64,000 bases of DNA. It comes from JARLGU01 sp036504535 (GTDB taxonomy: Bacteria > Armatimonadota > Armatimonadia > Armatimonadales > Capsulimonadaceae). Positions 58,759 to 64,000 of this stretch are shown in pieces. Made by a program: the position numbers and the translations under genes. The stretch's first letter is position 1. Every line of letters starts with the position of its first letter. The notes under the pieces were generated by a model. That model saw nothing but the letters and a program-made list of their open reading frames with translations. It was not told where the DNA came from and did no database searches. The DNA is taken from the NCBI GenBank assembly GCA_036504535.1, contig DASXUY010000050.1, positions 111,065 to 175,064 on the forward strand. Reading direction: 5' to 3'.

Positions 58759-59358
58759 ATGATCACCATTTCTCGCCTGCTTGCAGGAGCAACGCTCGCC
58801 GCATCGCTTCTCAACATATCTGCATCAGTCTTCGCCGACACTCCAGCGCCCGTTCAGATGCTTAAGAACCCGGGCCTCGAAGGTACATACAATCCTGTCA
58901 CGCCCAGCCCGACTACAAAGTCGCTCATTACGGGCGTCCTCCCCGCTGCGTGGCAGGACGGCTCCGACTGGGCCGATGTCGATATCGCCTACTCCGAGCT
59001 GACAACTGACGTCCATGAAGGCAAATCGGCTCTCAAAGTTGAGTACACCGCAAAGCGCGCCGGAGTGTGCCAGATGTTCCAGTACATTCCCAAGATCATT
59101 CAAGGTCATACGTACACTCTCACCGTCTGGCTTCAGGGCAACCGCAAAGTCCCCATCGACGTTTACCTGCGCCGCACCACCGCGCCCTACACCGAGTACG
59201 GCAAGGCCGTGGTCGTCCCCGGTATCCCGTGGGAAAAGGTGACCGTCAAAGCGACAGCTACCGACACTATCGACGCTTGCTTCATGATTCGCCCAGCCGC
59301 CCCGGTTACATTCTACGTCGATGATGCATCCATGACCGACGACGGCCCTGCAAAGTAA
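58759..59358 (+). CDS. Secreted carbohydrate-binding-like protein
   Basis: This 199-aa protein has a signal peptide (LAGATLAASLLNISASVFA) and one beta-sandwich of the CBM4/9-like type: LKNPGLEGTY at the start, WADVDIAYSELTTDVHEGKS, ALKVEYTAKRAGVCQMFQYI, TYTLTVWLQGN and FYVDDASMTDDG at the end. It has no catalytic domain, so it may bind sugars at the cell surface. AAAGGAGCCGCCC precedes ATG 58759. Divergent from the GntR-LacI gene. Confidence 0.75.
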   Translation: MITISRLLAGATLAASLLNISASVFADTPAPVQMLKNPGLEGTYNPVTPSPTTKSLITGVLPAAWQDGSDWADVDIAYSELTTDVHEGKSALKVEYTAKRAGVCQMFQYIPKIIQGHTYTLTVWLQGNRKVPIDVYLRRTTAPYTEYGKAVVVPGIPWEKVTVKATATDTIDACFMIRPAAPVTFYVDDASMTDDGPAK

Positions 59359-59385
59359 CGTTTGCCTGCTACAAAGAAGGAATTC

Positions 59386-59414
59386 GCATGCGGTAAGGTA
59401 ACCTTACCGCATGC
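59386..59414. promoter_or_regulatory. 29-bp perfect palindrome over the LLM start codon
   Basis: Arms GCATGCGGTAAGGT and ACCTTACCGCATGC with a single A between. The right arm holds the ATG of the oxidoreductase (59411). The left arm holds ATG-CGG-TAA (59388), a two-codon frame that alone has a ribosome site (AAGAAGGAATTCGC). It could be an operator or an mRNA hairpin hiding the start. Confidence 0.75.
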
Positions 59415-60439
59415 AAGTTCAATCGTCAGGCAAAGCGCTTCGTCTCAGTGTTCTCGACCAGTCGCCCGTGTCCGAAGGGTCGGACGGCTCATCGGCGCTA
59501 CGCAACACAATCGCCCTTGCGCGGCTGGCCGATAGGCTTGGATATCACCGTTTTTGGGTCGCCGAACACCATGGCTCGCCCGCGCTGGCGTGCACAAGCC
59601 CCGAGGCGCTTATCGGACCGATCGCGACCGCCACCGAGCGGATACGCGTCGGTAGCGGTGGGGTCATGCTGCCCCATTACAGCGCCTATAAGGTGGCGGA
59701 AACGTTCAGCGTTCTCGCTGGGCTCTTCCCCGGGCGCATAGACCTCGGCCTCGGACGCGCTCCCGGCACAGACGTGCGAACCCAGCTCGCTCTCCAGCGA
59801 ACCCGTCGCTCGATCGTGCCGCAGGACTTCCTGGATCAGCTCAAGGATGTCATCGGTTACACGAGCGGCACTCTCCCCGAAGGGCACGAGTTCTCCCGCC
59901 TCGCCGATGTGATGCCCGGCCTACCGGAGCGCTCGGTCCCGTGGCTCTTGGGCTCGTCTGAGCAAAGCGGAGTGTGGGCGGCGGAATTAGGCCTGCCTTA
60001 TGTCTTCGCCGATTTCATCAATGCCGATGGCGCGCCTGTTGCCGAGGCCTACCGCGAGACCTTCGTCCCATCACCAACCCAGCCAGCCCCCTATGTCGGC
60101 GTCGCCGCGTGGGTGGTTTGCGCCGAAACCGACGACGAAGCTGAGCGACTGGCATCAAGCTCACGAATGATGCTGCGCCTCCTGCGGCAGGGCCAGCTTG
60201 TGAAGGTGCCGTCGGTAGAGACTGCTACGCAATACTTGGCCGACAACCCGGAACCCGCCGACTCCCCGACTCGCAACCGGCGCACCATCCTCGGCACCCC
60301 CGCGACGATCCGCGCCAAGGTGGAGGCGCTCGCGGAAGAATACGGTGCCGACGAAGTGCTGATGCTCGCTATCCTGCACGATCCCGCCGCCAAGCTGCGA
60401 TCCTACGAACTGATCGCTGACGCATTCGGCATGAGCTAG
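59411..60439 (+). CDS. LLM-class flavin-dependent oxidoreductase
   Basis: This 342-aa luciferase-like TIM-barrel protein starts after a short lead with LRLSVLDQSPVSEGSDGSSA. It shows RLGYHRFWVAEHHGSPALAC (FMN/substrate pocket), RVGSGGVMLPHYSAYKVAET, FPGRIDLGLGRAPGTD, and the late TILGTPATIRAKVEALAEEY. It uses reduced flavin and O2 to oxidise a small molecule; substrate unknown. It differs from true luciferases in lacking a beta partner. Confidence 0.92.
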   Translation: MQVQSSGKALRLSVLDQSPVSEGSDGSSALRNTIALARLADRLGYHRFWVAEHHGSPALACTSPEALIGPIATATERIRVGSGGVMLPHYSAYKVAETFSVLAGLFPGRIDLGLGRAPGTDVRTQLALQRTRRSIVPQDFLDQLKDVIGYTSGTLPEGHEFSRLADVMPGLPERSVPWLLGSSEQSGVWAAELGLPYVFADFINADGAPVAEAYRETFVPSPTQPAPYVGVAAWVVCAETDDEAERLASSSRMMLRLLRQGQLVKVPSVETATQYLADNPEPADSPTRNRRTILGTPATIRAKVEALAEEYGADEVLMLAILHDPAAKLRSYELIADAFGMS

Positions 60440-60450
60440 CTCAAGTCAGC

Positions 60451-61584
60451 TTAAGCGGCTGTCTTGGACGCTTTGGCTCGGGCGGCGCCGACGGGCTTCT
60501 CGAAGAGCAGGTAGAACAGCCACCCAACAGCCACGGCGAGCGGGGTCAAGATGAAGACCATGATCGCGGCGACTCTTGTGTCGGTGGTGTACGGTAGGTG
60601 AACCCGAGCCACGGCGAACAGCTGCGTGTGGATCAGGTAGAGGCTGTACGAGAACGTGCCCAGCCCCACGAGTGGGCGAAGCTCAAGGAAGCGACGCAGG
60701 GGCGTGTTCGTTGCGCGCGCCGCCGCGATCAGCCCGGTCGAGGTGACGATGCCGACCAGCAGATCGGCGAGGGCCATGATTCGGCTGAACGCCATCACCG
60801 AGTCGAACCACACGGTCGAGACCACGAATACAGCCGCGAGCGTCGCCGCCGATATTCGCCCCCATGGGGCGTTCGTCCGGAGCTGAGCCCAACGCTCCTG
60901 TGTCGAAAACGACACATTGGCCGCGAACATCCCCACGGCAAACAAGCCGCCGTAGTGCAGACATGTCGACCAGCTGACGTAGTCCTTGAAGATCAGAAAC
61001 GCCGAGGTCGACATAACCAGCATCGTAACTGTCGATGCAACCGGCCCTAGCTTGCGCCACACCCACACCATCGCGGGAAAGAGAACGTACAGCTGCGCCT
61101 GGGTCGCGATGAACCAGAATGCGCCGTTGATGCCATCGTCGCGCATCCAGTTGTTGATCAGCAGCACATGCGTCACGATAGTGCGGACGGTCACGTGGCC
61201 GCCGACGTGACCGAGTACATCCACGATGGAGCAAAAAACGATGGCCGCGAAATAGGTCGGTAAGATCCGCGCCAGTCGCCGGGTGTAGAAGCTCTTCGCG
61301 CCTCCTCGCAGCAGTCCGTCCTTAACCACCGGCATCATCAGACAGTAGCCCGAGAGCACGATGAACGCGGTCACGGCATAGTGTCCCAGCTGCAGCCAGC
61401 CAGCCGCCGGTGACCACCACGCGGCCCGAAGCGCCACGCGCGCGTCCTCATGCCATAGCACGGGATAGAGGGTGAGGAACAGGTGGTGCGCCACGATGTA
61501 GAAACACGCGAGACCGCGAACCCCATCGATAAAATCGAGGCGCGGCTTGGTCTTCGGCGCTTCTGGCGCGCTTACGGCCGTCAT
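60451..61584 (-). CDS. Acyltransferase-3 family membrane protein
   Basis: This 377-aa protein has ~10 membrane helices and the family motifs RLDFIDGVRGLACFYIVAHH (Arg-Gly and His near the N-terminus), YCLMMPVVKDG, FYTRRLARILPTYF and GAFWFIATQAQLYVLFP. Such enzymes (OafA-like) put acetyl or similar groups on surface glycans. Its ATG overlaps the stop of the cytochrome gene (ATGA, 61581-61584), so the two are coupled. The acceptor is unknown. Confidence 0.9.
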   Translation of the reverse strand: MTAVSAPEAPKTKPRLDFIDGVRGLACFYIVAHHLFLTLYPVLWHEDARVALRAAWWSPAAGWLQLGHYAVTAFIVLSGYCLMMPVVKDGLLRGGAKSFYTRRLARILPTYFAAIVFCSIVDVLGHVGGHVTVRTIVTHVLLINNWMRDDGINGAFWFIATQAQLYVLFPAMVWVWRKLGPVASTVTMLVMSTSAFLIFKDYVSWSTCLHYGGLFAVGMFAANVSFSTQERWAQLRTNAPWGRISAATLAAVFVVSTVWFDSVMAFSRIMALADLLVGIVTSTGLIAAARATNTPLRRFLELRPLVGLGTFSYSLYLIHTQLFAVARVHLPYTTDTRVAAIMVFILTPLAVAVGWLFYLLFEKPVGAARAKASKTAA

Positions 61585-62315
61585 TTGAGGCTCACCAAGT
61601 AGGCCGCCAGCGCCGCCAGTTGCGGCTGAGTGAGGCTGCTATAGGGCGGCATCGACGAACCCGGATTCATCTTCGCGGGATCCTTGATGTGCTCGATATG
61701 CCAGTTCACGTCCGAGATATCGCTTCCCTCGTGAGTCAAGTCCGGTCCGCGAGATCCGCCCTCCGCTCCGACGGTGTGGCATGATAGACACCGCTGGCTC
61801 ACAAACAGCTTCGCGCCCATCGACACGAGCTTCGGGTCGCCTGGCGTTACGCTTGCCGCCTGCGACGTGCTTGGCAATGTTGCGGCCGGCTTTGACTCGG
61901 TTTCGCCGAACACCATCTGCCCCCCGAGAAAGCCCGTGTAGCTTACTGCAGCGGTCGCCACAAGTAGAAGCAGCAGCGCCGAGGCCGCCACACCAGCTTC
62001 CAGCTTGTCCTTCTTCACGATCCGCACGGCAACGTGAGCGATAGCCGTGATAGCCGTCACAAACGCGAACAGCCGATGTGTGACCACGATTTGCGGCAAG
62101 CTCGCGTCGCGGTAAACCCCCGCAGCCCCAAGCCAACCACTCGCAAGGGCACCAATGCTGCCAAGCGCGCCAACCGTCAGGCACCAAAAGCTCACGACAC
62201 GCCATTCAGGCTTCTTGAATAGCGGCGCTCCGATCTCAAACAGGAAGCCGACTAGAATGAGCGCCACAGGGAAGTGGGTGACGGCACCGTGAAATTCGAT
62301 CCAACTATAGTTCAT
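61581..62315 (-). CDS. DUF2231 membrane domain fused to cytochrome c
   Basis: This 244-aa protein has four membrane helices of DUF2231 type (HGAVTHFPVALILVGFLFE, then VSFWCLTVGALGSIGALASG, FVTAITAIAHVAVRI and ASALLLLLVATAAVSYTG). A linker and a C-terminal c-type haem domain follow with CLSCH (about residue 177-181) and Met in SSMPPYSSL as sixth ligand. It is probably a membrane-bound electron carrier facing the outside. TTTGGATAACC precedes the ATG. Coupled to the acyltransferase gene by overlap. Confidence 0.88.
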   Translation of the reverse strand: MNYSWIEFHGAVTHFPVALILVGFLFEIGAPLFKKPEWRVVSFWCLTVGALGSIGALASGWLGAAGVYRDASLPQIVVTHRLFAFVTAITAIAHVAVRIVKKDKLEAGVAASALLLLLVATAAVSYTGFLGGQMVFGETESKPAATLPSTSQAASVTPGDPKLVSMGAKLFVSQRCLSCHTVGAEGGSRGPDLTHEGSDISDVNWHIEHIKDPAKMNPGSSMPPYSSLTQPQLAALAAYLVSLK

Positions 62316-62395
62316 GGGTTATCCAAAATTCTGCAAAAAGCGAGCGGAATGGCTGTGCAAATGCCGCAAAGGTTGATACAATAGCTCACCGCATT

Positions 62396-62409
62396 TGCCA
62401 CATATGGCA
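62396..62409. promoter_or_regulatory. Palindrome upstream of the six-hairpin glycosidase gene
   Basis: TGCCA-CATA-TGGCA next to TATACT (62415-62420). It lies between the divergent cytochrome and glycosidase genes; a candidate operator only. Confidence 0.3.
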
Positions 62410-62531
62410 CTTATTATACTTGGGCGACAACATTGAACCGTCCCGCCAGCCCGTCCCGCCCACAACTCGATCAAGCGCTAAAGTGACCATCGAAGTTCCA
62501 GCCGTCAATTCCGACATAAGGAATCAAACCC

Positions 62532-63716
62532 ATGACCATATCAGCACAGGCGCTTCATGCGCAGATCGACCATCTTGCGGAGTATGCCCGCAAATATATC
62601 GCGGGATGCCGCGCTGCCGCCACCGATGGCACGTTCATCTACATGCCCGACGGCGAAGGATGCTACCAGGCGCTATGGACTCGCGACTTCACGTATATGG
62701 TCGAGTATGCGGGCGAGATGATCCCGATGGACGAAACCAAGGCATGCATCGAGATGCTTATCGCGGGTCAGTCGCCGGAGGGAGTCGTTCCTGACCGCGT
62801 CTCCGTCGACTGTCGCCCCATCTACATCGCCGGCCCCGAATCATCGCCGATTGGCCGCTATAATCTCGACAATGGCGCGTTCCTCGCGATTGTGGCGAAT
62901 GAATACCTCAAACGGCTCGCCCCGGATGACGCCCGCGCGCAGTTCGCAGCGTGGGCGCCATCGTTCGAACTCGGCCTCGCGTGTATACCGCGCGACGACA
63001 ACGGCTTGGTGTGGAACGATCCCGCATTCCCGCATTCGCCGTACGGTTTCACTGACTGCATCGGCAAAACAGGCGGCCTCTTCATGGAGTCCCTGCTCAC
63101 CTGGCGAGCGTACCGCTGCATGTCCCACTGGTCGGCAGAGTGCGGCGACGCTGGTCTTGCAGCGTCTTACGCGACCGCCGCCGCAGCCATTGAGTCCGCG
63201 ATTGGCACGCTGTGGGACGATACCGAGCAGCTTTTTGTCGCAGCCACGGTCGACTGCCGCCAGGTGGACGTTTGGGCGAACGCCTACGCGGTCGTCATCG
63301 GCTTCCCGCTCAGCGCCGATCAGCGCGACTCGATTGTCCGGTTCTTCGCCGAGCAGTATGATACGTACGCGTACGCTGGCCAGGTGCGCCACCTGCGCAA
63401 GGGCGAGTACTGGAGCCGCACGCTCAATCCGCCGCGCGAGAACCTCTCCACCACCCGGTCGCCGGATTCGCCGTCGCCCGACCTGGACCGCTACCAAAAC
63501 GGCGCCTATTGGGCTACCCCAACCGGCTGGGTGATGGAGACAATCGCTCTCCGCGACCCCGACCTCGCCGCCCGCATGTTCATGGAGATGATGGCCGACT
63601 TCAACCAGAACGGTGTGTGCGAATGCATCAACAAAGGCTACCGACAGCTCGAAACGTATGTTGTCAGCGCGACAAACCCGCTGTATTCGGCACGAAAACT
63701 GTTCGGCGGAGGATGA
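62532..63716 (+). CDS. Six-hairpin glycosidase-like protein
   Basis: This 394-aa cytosolic protein (no signal peptide) has the (alpha/alpha)6 barrel pattern: YQALWTRDFTYMVEYAGEMI near the start, VPDRVSVDCRPIYIAGPESS, YNLDNGAFLAIVANEYLKRL, YGFTDCIGKTGGLFMESLLT, and VDVWANAYAVVIGFPLSADQ. The late YQNGAYWATPTGWVMETIAL and the repeated acidic residues suggest a glycoside hydrolase or related lyase acting on small oligosaccharides. ATAAGGAATCAAACCC precedes the ATG. The exact family is uncertain. Confidence 0.75.
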   Translation: MTISAQALHAQIDHLAEYARKYIAGCRAAATDGTFIYMPDGEGCYQALWTRDFTYMVEYAGEMIPMDETKACIEMLIAGQSPEGVVPDRVSVDCRPIYIAGPESSPIGRYNLDNGAFLAIVANEYLKRLAPDDARAQFAAWAPSFELGLACIPRDDNGLVWNDPAFPHSPYGFTDCIGKTGGLFMESLLTWRAYRCMSHWSAECGDAGLAASYATAAAAIESAIGTLWDDTEQLFVAATVDCRQVDVWANAYAVVIGFPLSADQRDSIVRFFAEQYDTYAYAGQVRHLRKGEYWSRTLNPPRENLSTTRSPDSPSPDLDRYQNGAYWATPTGWVMETIALRDPDLAARMFMEMMADFNQNGVCECINKGYRQLETYVVSATNPLYSARKLFGGG

Positions 63717-63754
63717 TGGCGAGTAATTACTCAAGCAGATCTGAGCACACCTAG

Positions 63755-63866
63755 CTGTATGCTCGAAGAGTGCGTGGCGGCTTGCAGCTACTGCCGCTAC
63801 GCACGCGGAATTCCCGCGCCCGTGGCACGACGTTGTTGTTTTCATGTTCGATCAAAAAAAATGAAC
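63755..63866. repeat. Partial copy of the 320-bp repeat unit of 10.6 kb
   Basis: GCTCGAAGAGTGCGTGGCGG, CTTGCAGCTAC and TTTCATGTTCGATCAAAAAA match the unit at 10.9 kb. The hairpin part is missing and is replaced by another stem, CCCTGTGGC-AA-GCCACAGGG (63869-63888). No genes are seen from 63717 to the end. Confidence 0.75.
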
Positions 63867-64000
63867 TTCCCTGTGGCAAGCCACAGGGTATCGAAAGAAA
63901 GAACTGACGGCATTTCGTCTCACTCGCTTACCATTTTGTGAGGGAAGCGAACGTTTACCGACGTAACACGATTAGTTATTGCACCTTGCCGATCACTCGG

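Overview
The window is a 64-kb piece of a moderately GC-rich bacterial chromosome. The gene content suggests Armatimonadota, possibly a Capsulimonas-like lineage: paired DUF1559-type pseudopilins with H-x9-DG-like C-termini, a DUF6785/6784-type 12+-TM protein, many secreted or cytosolic glycosidases each next to a sugar-type regulator (LacI, IclR, GntR-LacI), and abundant short dispersed repeats. This assignment is inferred from gene content; no rRNA gene is present to confirm it.

Left host region (1-24.4 kb). It holds the end of a TPR protein, a GT4 glycosyltransferase, a LacI regulator-rsmG-polysaccharide deacetylase operon, a DHH phosphoesterase, msrA, a GH4 glycosidase, and a 2.3-kb gene-free stretch full of repeats. 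These are followed by an ATP-grasp protein, an IclR regulator with a linked beta-propeller-like protein, a MurG-like glycosyltransferase, a D-2-hydroxyacid dehydrogenase, a membrane ATPase of RsbW type with an ethylene-receptor-like Cys-x3-His motif, RecD2 helicase, a small zinc-ribbon protein and a Rieske protein. Several genes (ATP-grasp, IclR, RecD2) have a TATAAT-like box 6-7 bases before the start codon, which points to leaderless transcripts.

Virion block (24.46-45.92 kb, all on the minus strand). It reads terS, terL, portal, a 37-aa acidic ORF, scaffold, major capsid protein, decoration-like protein, two head-tail adaptor-like proteins, a serine-rich protein, a 985-aa tail protein, two small virion-like proteins, and holin-like and spanin-like membrane proteins. 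This is a short-tailed (podovirus-type) set with no integrase, repressor, replication gene or recognisable endolysin in the window. Two cargo segments sit inside it. One has a WD40-like protein, an ADP-ribosyltransferase-like protein and an 87-aa ORF, and ends at a terminator. The other has two glycosyltransferases, then a 472-aa virion-like protein with a toxin-like C-terminal tip followed by immunity-like ORFs and gene remnants, and also ends at a terminator. A strong promoter overlaps a GAAC-N4-GTTC (LexA-type) box before terS, and a consensus sigma-70 promoter plus a folded leader precedes terL. The block looks like a resident, perhaps domesticated, particle that may carry toxins. It also contains the host's own dispersed repeats.

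Right host region (46.1-64 kb). It holds a secreted protein, a DUF1003 protein, a GH42 beta-galactosidase, a large membrane protein, and a 1088-aa secreted TIM-barrel glycosidase with a CBM9-like tail. Next come two pseudopilins translationally coupled to a GntR-LacI regulator with clear palindromic operators, a secreted carbohydrate-binding-like protein, an LLM flavin oxidoreductase whose start codon lies in a 29-bp perfect palindrome, an acyltransferase-3 gene overlapping a DUF2231-cytochrome c gene, and a six-hairpin glycosidase. Together the host genes describe a polysaccharide-degrading life style with many locally regulated sugar loci.
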